NCBI GenBank assembly: GCA_947467405.1
Contig: CANIIN010000160.1
Coordinates: 1 to 6,499 of the forward strand
DNA: 6,499 nt
Source of the DNA: Betaproteobacteria bacterium
GTDB lineage: Bacteria; Pseudomonadota; Gammaproteobacteria; Burkholderiales; SG8-39
Direction of reading: 5' to 3'
The position numbers were made by a program, and so were the translations under genes. The notes under the pieces were generated by a model, which saw nothing but the letters and a program-made list of their open reading frames with translations, was not told the DNA's origin and searched no databases. Below, in pieces: positions 1-4,745 of the stretch. How positions within the stretch are numbered: the first letter of the stretch is position 1; each line of letters starts with the position of its first letter.

Positions 1-2
1 AG

Positions 3-122
3 GAAAAACTTCAATGGATTGAACACCAGCTAGACCACCGTCCACGCAAGTGTCTCGGCTACCTCACACCACATGAGGTACTCTTCAACCTCAAGCCCAC
101 ACCCGTCGCACTTCGAACTTGA
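3..122 (+). CDS. IS30-family transposase, C-terminal 39 residues (partial at left edge)
   Basis: An open frame enters at position 3 and ends at the TGA at 120-122. It encodes the terminal 39 residues of a transposase and includes HRPRKCLGYLTPHEVLF and the ending PVALRT. This matches the conserved C-terminus of IS30-family DDE transposases, which usually reads like [DN]xRPRKxLGYxTPxEVF followed by a short VALxT tail. The catalytic DDE residues and the N-terminal helix-turn-helix would lie upstream, outside the window, so it is unknown whether the gene is intact. The last codons overlap the probable terminal inverted repeat, which is normal for this family. It is too short to have been found by length-based gene calling. 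Confidence 0.85.
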   Translation, partial: EKLQWIEHQLDHRPRKCLGYLTPHEVLFNLKPTPVALRT

Positions 123-129
123 ATTCACA
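104..129 (+). repeat. Probable right terminal inverted repeat of the IS30-family element
   Basis: The stretch across the transposase stop codon (GTCGCACTTCGAACTTGAA and a few bases beyond) has the character of IS30-family right ends, which overlap the VALxT codons. The partner repeat is outside the window, so the limits are estimated from memory of IS30-type ends (TGT..ATTCAA reading inward). Confidence 0.5.
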
Positions 130-144
130 GATTCCCCTCGAGAA

Positions 145-1143
145 CTACAGGCCGATGCCGGCCATGGCCATGGCCATGGCGTTGTAGCGCGGGCCGGCCA
201 CCGCCGACAGCGGGCAGATCCGTTCGAGCGCCTGCAAGTCCATGGCAGTCAGGTCCACGTCCAGCGCGCCGATGTTCTCGTCCACGCGCTTGACCCGTCG
301 CGTGCCGGGAATCGGCACGACGTCGTCGCCGCGCGCCAGCACCCAGGCCAGCGCCAACTGTGCGGTGGTGATGCCCTTGGTCACGGCGTACGCGGCCAGA
401 TTGTCCACCAGGATCTTGTTCTGCGCGAAGTTCTCCGGCAGGTAACGCGGCATGGTCCCCGCGCCGCGCGAGTCCTTGGGCTTCTGCAGTTGTTCCAGCC
501 CGCTGATGGCGCCGGCGAGGAAGCCGCGCGCAAACGGCGAATAGGCGACGAAGCCGATGCCCAGTTCGCGGCAGGTCGGCAGCACCGTGTCCTCGATGTC
601 GCGCGACCACAGCGAATACTCGCTCTGCACGGCGGCGATCATGTGTACGCTGTGGGCGCGGCGGATGGTGGCGGCGCCGGCTTCGCTCAAGCCGAGGTAG
701 CGTATCTTGCCGGCCTTGACCAGATCGGCCATGGCGCCCACCGTCTCTTCGATGGGCGTGCGCGGATCGACGCGATGCTGGTAGTAGAGGTCGATGCAGT
801 CCACGCCCAGCGCCTTCAGGCTGGCATCGCAGGCGGCTTTCAGATAGGTCGGCGTGCCGTTCACCGGCAGCATGCCCTTCTCGCCGATGCGCAGGCCGAA
901 CTTGCTGGCAATGATCACCTTGTCGCGGCGGCCCTTCAACGCGCGGCCGAGCAGCGCCTCGTTATGGCCGCTGCCGTACAGCTCGGCGGTATCGAGAAAA
1001 GTCACGCCGTGGTCGATGGCGTGATGGATCACCTCGATCGACTGCACTTCGTCGGACTCGCCATAGGCCATGCTTATGCCCATGCAACCCAATCCCAGCG
1101 CCGATACCTTGAGGCCGGAGCGGCCGAGTTCTCTTGTCTGCAT
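145..1143 (-). CDS. Aldo/keto reductase (NADPH-dependent oxidoreductase), 332 aa
   Basis: A cytosolic aldo/keto reductase with a TIM-barrel fold. Such enzymes reduce aldehydes or ketones to alcohols with NAD(P)H. The N-terminus (ELGRSGLKVSALGLGCMG) is typical of the family. The catalytic tetrad is visible as D51 and Y56 (FLDTAELYG), K81 (IIASKFGL) and H123 (LYYQHRVDP). Later landmarks are AYSPFARGFL, the cofactor-region PIPGTRR and the C-terminal AVAGPRY. Length is normal. I chose the ATG at 1141-1143 because it starts the conserved N-terminus and has GGAAAG about six bases upstream. An in-frame ATG 39 codons earlier would add an unrelated, unconserved leader. The C-terminus contains an Ala-Met triplet repeat encoded by a hexanucleotide repeat. 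The gene lies 151 nt downstream of a Bug gene on the same strand, and could share its transcript or use its own promoter near 1181. Substrate unknown. Confidence 0.93.
   Translation of the reverse strand: MQTRELGRSGLKVSALGLGCMGISMAYGESDEVQSIEVIHHAIDHGVTFLDTAELYGSGHNEALLGRALKGRRDKVIIASKFGLRIGEKGMLPVNGTPTYLKAACDASLKALGVDCIDLYYQHRVDPRTPIEETVGAMADLVKAGKIRYLGLSEAGAATIRRAHSVHMIAAVQSEYSLWSRDIEDTVLPTCRELGIGFVAYSPFARGFLAGAISGLEQLQKPKDSRGAGTMPRYLPENFAQNKILVDNLAAYAVTKGITTAQLALAWVLARGDDVVPIPGTRRVKRVDENIGALDVDLTAMDLQALERICPLSAVAGPRYNAMAMAMAGIGL
160..180. repeat. GGCCAT hexanucleotide repeat, 3.5 units
   Basis: Three and a half in-frame copies of GGCCAT encode the Ala-Met-Ala-Met-Ala-Met stretch near the C-terminus of the aldo/keto reductase. 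The unit length is a multiple of three, so copy-number change would lengthen or shorten the tail without shifting the frame. Confidence 0.8.
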
Positions 1144-1180
1144 GGTTGCTTTCCGCAAATAGGAATGACGAGGAAAGAAT

Positions 1181-1209
1181 ATTGTACTGGGCGTCCCGTT
1201 GCACTGGAC
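1181..1209 (-). promoter_or_regulatory. Possible promoter for the aldo/keto reductase gene
   Basis: On the minus strand a TACAAT hexamer (1186-1181, one mismatch from the -10 consensus TATAAT) would place a transcription start about 30 nt before the chosen start codon. The -35 position (GTCCAG, 17 bp upstream) matches the consensus poorly. This would be a weak or activator-dependent sigma-70-type promoter. The rest of the 1144-1294 gap shows no convincing terminator after the upstream Bug gene, so read-through is also possible. Confidence 0.3.
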
Positions 1210-1294
1210 GAATTGCGGTGGTGGCGTCCAGACGGACTTCGACAGGCACTTCAGGGACAACGCAGGGGCGGTATGGCTGCTGCGTGCGGCGTCG

Positions 1295-2266
1295 CTATTC
1301 GAACTTCATGTTCAGGCTCTGGATCAGCTTTGACCACACCTCGGTCTCGTTGGCGAGCACGCGGCCGAAGTCTTCCGGCGGGCCGGACAGGGTGTACTGA
1401 CTGAGCTTGGCGAAGTGCGCTTTCGATTCGGCGTCATTGCTGACGGCGTTGAAGGCGGCGTTCAGCGCATCGACCACATTCTTCGGGGTGCGCGCCGGCG
1501 CACCGATGCCGGACCAGCTGGGGAAATCGAACGCGCTGATGCCCGCCTCACTCATGCCCGGCACGCCGTCGAAGCTGCGCGCGGTGGTGAGCGCCAGCAG
1601 TCGCAGCTTGCCGCCATCGGCCTGTCCGCGCGTGATCGACAGCGTATCCATGCCGATGTGGATCTGGTTGCCGATCACCGCCGTCACGCTGTCGCCCGAA
1701 CCCTTGAACGGCACATGGACCAACTGCATGCCGACGCGCTGGCTGAGCAATTCGAATATCAGGTTCTGCAGGCTGCCCATGCCCGACGAGGCGTAGTTCA
1801 ACTGGCCGGGACGCGCCTTGGCGTAGGCGATGAATTCGCCCAGCGTTCTCACCGGCAGCGCCGGGTTCACATAGAAGGCCAGCGGTCCGACCACCAGGCC
1901 GGCCACCGGTCGGATGTCGCGACGCACGTCGAAGGGCGGCTGCGCCTTGGCCGAGGCGATGGTGGTCCCCGCTGTCATCAACAGGATGTTGTAACCGTCC
2001 GGTGCGGCAGCGATCAGTTGCTGTACGGCCAATTGCGCCGCGGCCCCGGGACGGTTCTCGATCACCACCGTCTGCCCCAGTGGTGCGCTGACACGCTGCG
2101 CGTAATAGCGGCCCGTGGCGTCGATCGATCCGCCGGCGGCAAAGCCGACCAGCATGCGCAGCGGTTTGACGGGGAAGTTCTGCGCCAGCGCCGGCGCGAC
2201 CAGGCAGGCCAGCGCAACCAGTACCCCGCACACCGTTCGGCATGCTGGATGAAGTGACGTCTCCAT
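1295..2266 (-). CDS. Bug/TctC-family periplasmic tricarboxylate-type solute receptor, 323 aa
   Basis: A periplasmic binding protein of the Bug (Bordetella uptake gene) / TctC family, which captures carboxylates and other small organic acids for TctABC-type transporters. The signal peptide spans roughly residues 1-28 (a hydrophobic stretch ending ALA before QNFP). Mature landmarks are the first ligand loop AAGGSID (43-49), the hallmark ENRPGA (70-75), PDGYNILL (89-96), and YASSGMGSLQNL (158-169), where N168 replaces the more usual His of the SSGxGSxxHL pattern. VPFKGSGD follows, as usual in this family. Length is normal. The start has AGAGGA five bases upstream. It is transcribed divergently from a second Bug gene and lies upstream of the aldo/keto reductase gene on the same strand. 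No TctA/TctB genes adjoin it, so it is an orphan receptor. Ligand unknown. Confidence 0.93.
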   Translation of the reverse strand: METSLHPACRTVCGVLVALACLVAPALAQNFPVKPLRMLVGFAAGGSIDATGRYYAQRVSAPLGQTVVIENRPGAAAQLAVQQLIAAAPDGYNILLMTAGTTIASAKAQPPFDVRRDIRPVAGLVVGPLAFYVNPALPVRTLGEFIAYAKARPGQLNYASSGMGSLQNLIFELLSQRVGMQLVHVPFKGSGDSVTAVIGNQIHIGMDTLSITRGQADGGKLRLLALTTARSFDGVPGMSEAGISAFDFPSWSGIGAPARTPKNVVDALNAAFNAVSNDAESKAHFAKLSQYTLSGPPEDFGRVLANETEVWSKLIQSLNMKFE

Positions 2267-2481
2267 GCGGTCCTCTCTTCTGAAACGGCGTATCGACAGG
2301 GCATCTTACCGGCAGGGAGGTTGCTGCGTTGCAGAACACTTGTCCACGAAGGGAATGGCGATTTGTGTAATCATTTCGCTCCGCACCGCTATTGCCGTGA
2401 CAAGCGTGACGTGAAAACAAGCGTGACGTCAGCACAACGCTCGTGGCATCAGGCATCGATGACTTTACCGGAGGAGACACC
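2267..2481. promoter_or_regulatory. Divergent intergenic region between two Bug genes
   Basis: These 215 bp lie between oppositely oriented start codons and must carry the promoters for both Bug genes. Visible elements are a small dyad CTGC-GTT-GCAG near 2325, a pair of 13-bp direct repeats at 2400-2429 listed separately, and the ribosome binding sites at either end. I see no well-matched -35/-10 pair on either strand. The layout suggests control by an activator or repressor, but no regulator gene is in the window. Confidence 0.5.
2400..2431. promoter_or_regulatory. Duplicated ACAAGCGTGACGT motif with TGACGTCA palindrome; possible operator
   Basis: ACAAGCGTGACGT occurs at 2400-2412 and again, without mismatch, at 2417-2429. 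The copies start 17 bp apart and are separated by GAAA. The second copy runs into the perfect 8-bp palindrome TGACGTCA (2424-2431). A further GTGAC lies at 2397-2401, just before the first copy. A weak outer dyad AGCGT (2420-2424) / ACGCT (2437-2441) is also present. The repeats lie 53-82 bp upstream of the plus-strand Bug start codon, a plausible operator or activator position. The binding protein is unknown. Confidence 0.45.
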
Positions 2482-3441
2482 ATGAGCCCTATCCGTCGCC
2501 GCATCATTGCGGCCGCTGTCCTGACCGCGCTGTGCGCTGCAGCCGTGCCGCCACTGGCACAGGCGCAGACTTTCCCGACCAAGCGCTTCACGTTCTACGT
2601 CGCCAGCACGGCTGGCGGCAGTCTCGACATCATGGCGCGGCTGTTCGCCGACCAGCTGCGCAAGAAGACCGATCAGGCCATCCTCGTCGAAAACCGCCCC
2701 GGCGGCAACGACACGCTGGCCATGGGCGCCATGGTGGCAGCGCCCGCCGACGGTCACAGCATGGTGATCTCCGGCAACCACATCGCGCACCTGTTCGTGA
2801 AATCCGTGCCCTACGAACTCCCCGCGATCACGCCGGTCACCATTCTTGCGCAGACGCCGTTCACCATCGTCGCCAGCAAGTCCAGCAACTTGAAGAACAT
2901 CAGCGAGTTCGTCGCCCATGCCAAGGCCAACCCCGGCAAACTCACGCAGGGGGCGGTGGCCGGTCTGCACGCGCTGGAGATGTACGCCGCGCAGTTCGCG
3001 CTCGGTTTCCAGGCCAACGTGATTCCGTACAAGGGTTTCGCGCCGCTGGAGACGGCGGTGATGTCGGGCGAGGTCGATTCGAGCATCTTCGGCAACCTCG
3101 CCAAGGTGAAGAGCGGCCAGATCACCGCCATCGTCACCGCCGGCGACAAGCGTAATCCGGACATTCCCGATGTGCCGACTTTCAAGGAGCTTGGCATTTC
3201 GTATGAGCCGCGCGCCAGCTACTCGGTGTGGGCGCGCAGCGACACGCCGCCGGACCTGCTGGAGCGCGTGAATCGGGAGGCGCAGGAACTGGTGCAGTCT
3301 CCGGATTGGACCGAGCGCATCACCAAGGGGTTCGGCATTCCGCCCGTCGGTTCGACGCGCGAAGTCGCGCGCAACTACATGACCAGGGAATTCCAGTCGT
3401 ACAAGGCCGTTGCCGAACGCGCCGGCATCAAGCCGCAATAA
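2482..3441 (+). CDS. Bug/TctC-family periplasmic solute receptor, 319 aa (divergent subtype)
   Basis: A second Bug-family periplasmic receptor. The signal peptide is clear: MSPIRRR, a hydrophobic core and AQA before QTFPTK (cleavage after about residue 28). Landmarks are TAGGSLD (43-49) in the first ligand loop, ENRPGG (70-75), PADGHSMVISGN, and VIPYKGFAPLETAV. The usual YxSSGxGSxxHL segment is replaced by TQGAVAGLHALEM, so the ligand pocket probably differs from that of the other two Bugs here. The start at 2482 has the strong GGAGGAG seven to ten bases upstream and begins the signal peptide. An in-frame ATG 13 codons earlier lacks both. Length is usual for the family. It stands alone between a divergent Bug gene and, past a hairpin, the hot-dog gene pair. 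Its ligand may be the substrate those enzymes process, but this is inference. Confidence 0.93.
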   Translation: MSPIRRRIIAAAVLTALCAAAVPPLAQAQTFPTKRFTFYVASTAGGSLDIMARLFADQLRKKTDQAILVENRPGGNDTLAMGAMVAAPADGHSMVISGNHIAHLFVKSVPYELPAITPVTILAQTPFTIVASKSSNLKNISEFVAHAKANPGKLTQGAVAGLHALEMYAAQFALGFQANVIPYKGFAPLETAVMSGEVDSSIFGNLAKVKSGQITAIVTAGDKRNPDIPDVPTFKELGISYEPRASYSVWARSDTPPDLLERVNREAQELVQSPDWTERITKGFGIPPVGSTREVARNYMTREFQSYKAVAERAGIKPQ

Positions 3442-3452
3442 TGTCGATGCGA

Positions 3453-3491
3453 TGATCCCGCTGCATTGATCCCACTGCGTTGATTCTGCCC
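3453..3491. repeat. Imperfect 14-bp tandem repeat, about 2.5 copies
   Basis: TGATCCCGCTGCAT (3453-3466) is followed directly by TGATCCCACTGCGT (3467-3480), matching at 12 of 14 positions. A diverged partial copy, TGATTCTGCCC (3481-3491), follows. The array begins 12 nt after the Bug stop codon and its last copy forms the left arm of the downstream hairpin. No function is evident. Confidence 0.55.
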
Positions 3492-3521
3492 TGGCATTCG
3501 ACAGGCGCCGGGCGGAATCAA
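3480..3521 (+). terminator. Hairpin downstream of the second Bug gene, probable transcription terminator
   Basis: TTGATTCTGCCC (3480-3491) pairs with GGGCGGAATCAA (3510-3521). This makes a 12-bp stem with one U-G wobble, and GGC/GCC at the loop base can extend it. It lies 38 nt after the stop codon. No run of T follows, so it is not a classic intrinsic terminator; it could be a 3' end stabiliser or a Rho-independent terminator of the U-poor kind. Confidence 0.5.
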
Positions 3522-3546
3522 CGTAATATCGGTTGCTGACTACAAT
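3518..3546 (+). promoter_or_regulatory. Possible promoter for the hot-dog/VOC gene unit
   Basis: TACAAT at 3541-3546 matches the -10 consensus at five of six positions and lies about 40 nt before the next start codon, giving a leader of roughly 35 nt. The hexamer 17 bp upstream (TCAACG) is a poor -35. It sits just after the hairpin that ends the upstream Bug gene, where a new transcript would be expected to start. Confidence 0.35.
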
Positions 3547-3587
3547 AGGCGCCTTGCCGGCAGATGCCGGAGAGCTCGAGGAACACC

Positions 3588-4124
3588 ATGTCTGAACCGA
3601 AAATCTCCATGGAGTCGCTGATCTCGCCGGAGATGCGTGCTGCCGTCGGCCGCGAGTATCAATGGGCGACGTCCTACCCGATCGATGCGTCGGACATCCG
3701 GCGCTGGGCCATCGCCGTGTACTACCCGGAAAAGCCGCCGCCGCTGTACTGGGATGAGGACTACGCGAAGAAGACGCGCTGGGGCGGCATCGTCGCCCCG
3801 GAGGAATTCAACCCCTTTGCCTGGATGCGCGCCGATCCGCACGGCGATATGGGTCAGGAAGCCAAGCGACCCTGGCCGGAGCTGTACCTCGGCATCACGC
3901 CGCCCGAGACGCGCGCCAACATCCTCGCCACGCTGGACGTGGAATGCACCGGCGTGCGCATGCGCGTCGGCGACGTGATCCGTTCGGTCACCAGCCTCGG
4001 CGGCTACGAGGAGCGGCCCGGCCGCATGGGCATGATGCTGTTTTCCACGAGACTGGAGCGCTGGACCAACCAGCGCGGCGAACTCGTCCGCACCTATCGC
4101 CAGGTGCTCATTCGCTACAAATAA
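3588..4124 (+). CDS. FAS1-like/MaoC N-terminal hot-dog domain protein, probable non-catalytic dehydratase subunit, 178 aa
   Basis: A single hot-dog domain of the FAS1-like dehydratase (MaoC N-terminal) type, found in split enoyl-CoA hydratases / 3-hydroxyacyl-CoA dehydratases. The family pattern appears at residues 36-74: a helix (DIRRWAIAVYYPEKPP), PLYWDEDYAKKTRWGGIVAPEEF, then the aromatic-rich FNPFAWM. At the place where active hydratases carry His in the NPIH motif this protein has Tyr (PLYWDE, Y54), so it is probably the structural and substrate-binding half, as HadA is to HadB in mycobacteria. The C-terminal part (GVRMRVGDVIRSVT to RQVLIRYK) supplies the last strands. The start at 3588 has GAGGAA six bases upstream; the ATG eight codons earlier lacks a good site. 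The catalytic partner is the next gene. The stop codon TAA lies inside the target duplication of a miniature transposon. Confidence 0.88.
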   Translation: MSEPKISMESLISPEMRAAVGREYQWATSYPIDASDIRRWAIAVYYPEKPPPLYWDEDYAKKTRWGGIVAPEEFNPFAWMRADPHGDMGQEAKRPWPELYLGITPPETRANILATLDVECTGVRMRVGDVIRSVTSLGGYEERPGRMGMMLFSTRLERWTNQRGELVRTYRQVLIRYK

Positions 4125-4140
4125 GGAAACACTGATCAAG
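4125..4140 (+). repeat. Left terminal inverted repeat of the MITE
   Basis: GGAAACACTGATCAAG; it differs from the right repeat at its fifth and twelfth bases. The ATAA duplication lies immediately outside. Confidence 0.8.
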
Positions 4141-4172
4141 GGGGCCGCAGTTACGAAAATGAGCCCCCTTGA
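4136..4172. other. Perfect 10-bp hairpin inside the MITE
   Basis: TCAAGGGGGC (4136-4145) and GCCCCCTTGA (4163-4172) are perfect complements around a 17-nt loop. In the operon mRNA this stable stem lies 11 nt after the upstream stop codon. On the plus strand AAAA, not a T run, follows it, so it is not a standard intrinsic terminator. It could pause or reduce transcription, or protect the 3' end of a processed upstream message. Confidence 0.7.
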
Positions 4173-4223
4173 AAATCCCCCACTTCAGAAGGAAGCGCTG
4201 TGCGCCTTTGCTCAATTTACGCA

Positions 4224-4239
4224 CTTGTTCAGTGCTTCC
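4224..4239 (-). repeat. Right terminal inverted repeat of the MITE
   Basis: Read inward on the minus strand it is GGAAGCACTGAACAAG. The second ATAA duplication lies immediately outside at 4240-4243. Confidence 0.8.
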
Positions 4240-4258
4240 ATAACCAATAGGGTCCGTC

Positions 4259-4678
4259 ATGCCTGCTCCACTCAACATCCAGCCGGGCGCCACCGTCCCG
4301 GTGTTCCGCCGCGAAGGCACCCTGCAGCACTGGAACCGCTATGCCGGCGTGAACTATGAATTCGCCGACCATCACATGGACGACGCCGTCGGCCGCCATG
4401 AGGGATTCGAAGCGGCGTTCGGCATGGGCCCGCTCATGCATGCCTACATGCACACCATGCTGCGCGATTGGATCGATCCCGACGTGGGGCGCGTGGCGGC
4501 TGTCGTTATGCAACTGCGCAAGCCCTTCATCCGCGGCACCAGCTTCATCGCGTCGGGCACCGTCAAGGCGGTGATTGATGAGGGTGGCGAGCGGCATGTC
4601 GATCTGGACATCTGGGCCGACAACGACAAGGGCGAACGCCTCGCCACCGGTACCGCCAAGGTCGTTCTGCCGGTCTGA
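4259..4678 (+). CDS. MaoC-type hot-dog hydratase/dehydratase, probable catalytic subunit, 139 aa
   Basis: A single hot-dog domain of the MaoC / R-specific enoyl-CoA hydratase type. It is likely to catalyse reversible hydration of an enoyl-CoA (or dehydration of a 3-hydroxyacyl-CoA) together with the preceding FAS1-like protein. The hydratase-2 region is YAGVNYEFADHHMDDAVGRHEG (split here at residues 28-34 and 35-49). H39 sits where the catalytic His lies, five residues after E34, which replaces the usual Asp; the canonical N-P pair is A36-D37. GMGPLMHAYMH follows as the usual central helix, then the strand QLRKPFIRGTSF. The length fits a one-domain subunit. The ribosome binding site is AGGG about seven bases before the ATG. 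It was originally 15 nt after its partner gene; the MITE widened the gap to 134 nt and left the ribosome binding site intact. Confidence 0.88.
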   Translation: MPAPLNIQPGATVPVFRREGTLQHWNRYAGVNYEFADHHMDDAVGRHEGFEAAFGMGPLMHAYMHTMLRDWIDPDVGRVAAVVMQLRKPFIRGTSFIASGTVKAVIDEGGERHVDLDIWADNDKGERLATGTAKVVLPV

Positions 4679-4690
4679 TCACGCATCGCT

Positions 4691-4707
4691 CGCGCGTGAA
4701 CCGCGCG
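4691..4707 (+). other. Small GC-rich hairpin between the hydratase and VOC genes
   Basis: CGCGCG (4691-4696) pairs with CGCGCG (4702-4707) around the 5-nt loop TGAAC, 12 nt after the hydratase stop codon. No T run follows. It lies in the short 67-nt gap, which shows no promoter, so the VOC gene is probably still in the same transcript. It may only mark an mRNA processing point. Confidence 0.35.
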
Positions 4708-4745
4708 GACGCCATTCACTCAACAGCAAGGCTGGAGAACCCGTC

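Larger units (their letters stand above)
1..129 (+). mobile_element. Right-hand end of an IS30-family insertion sequence (left part outside window)
   Basis: This is the 3' end of an IS30-family element: the transposase C-terminus followed directly by a probable right inverted repeat. Read inward on the minus strand from position 129, the end begins TGTGAATTCAAG. This resembles the ends of IS30 itself as I remember them (TGTAGATTCAA), so the boundary at 129 is inferred, not proven. The left end and most of the element lie outside the window, so target duplications cannot be checked. The element stops about 16 bp from the stop codon of the minus-strand aldo/keto reductase gene. It therefore landed just beyond that gene's 3' end and did not interrupt it. 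Confidence 0.75.
4125..4239. mobile_element. 115-bp miniature inverted-repeat transposable element (MITE), IS5-like ends
   Basis: The element starts with GGAAACACTGATCAAG and ends with CTTGTTCAGTGCTTCC. As inverted repeats these match at 14 of 16 positions. It is flanked by a perfect ATAA duplication (4121-4124 and 4240-4243). It contains no coding capacity. The right end read inward, GGAAGCACTGAACAAGT, resembles the ends of IS5 as I recall them (GGAAG....GAACAAGT), and IS5 makes 4-bp duplications around a central TA. I infer mobilisation by an IS5-family transposase supplied elsewhere in the genome. Deleting the element and one ATAA gives the upstream stop TAA followed by only 15 nt to the next start codon, the spacing expected of an operon. 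It inserted without changing either protein. Confidence 0.8.

Noticed and set aside
1144..1260. Upstream start giving a 371-aa aldo/keto reductase
   Set aside because: The extra 39 residues precede the conserved N-terminus, have no family counterpart, and cover the putative promoter. The internal ATG has a good ribosome binding site.
73..1404. Long plus-strand open frame (443 aa) across the reductase region
   Set aside because: It is antisense to the aldo/keto reductase, whose catalytic tetrad is complete, and it reads as Arg/His/Ala-rich sequence without family resemblance. This is a normal result of high GC content.
1415..2257. Plus-strand frame antisense to the first Bug gene, and a minus-strand 347-aa frame (1548-2591)
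   Set aside because: Both overlap clearly coding Bug genes in other frames, with compositions typical of shadow frames and no recognisable domains.
2449..3438. 329-aa minus-strand frame antisense to the second Bug gene
   Set aside because: The plus-strand protein has a signal peptide, family motifs and a strong ribosome binding site; the antisense frame has none.
3453..3491. Possible CRISPR-like array
   Set aside because: The units are directly adjacent, only 14 bp, with no spacers and no cas genes nearby. It is a short tandem duplication.
4108..4320. 70-aa minus-strand frame spanning the MITE
   Set aside because: It is built from the MITE plus flanking coding DNA in antisense, so it is an accident of the insertion. 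Copies in databases would reflect the repeat, not a protein family.
4575..4745. Longer start for the VOC protein (353 aa)
   Set aside because: The added 57 codons lie mostly inside the hydratase gene in another frame and do not resemble the VOC fold. ATG at 4746 has a ribosome binding site and begins the first strand.
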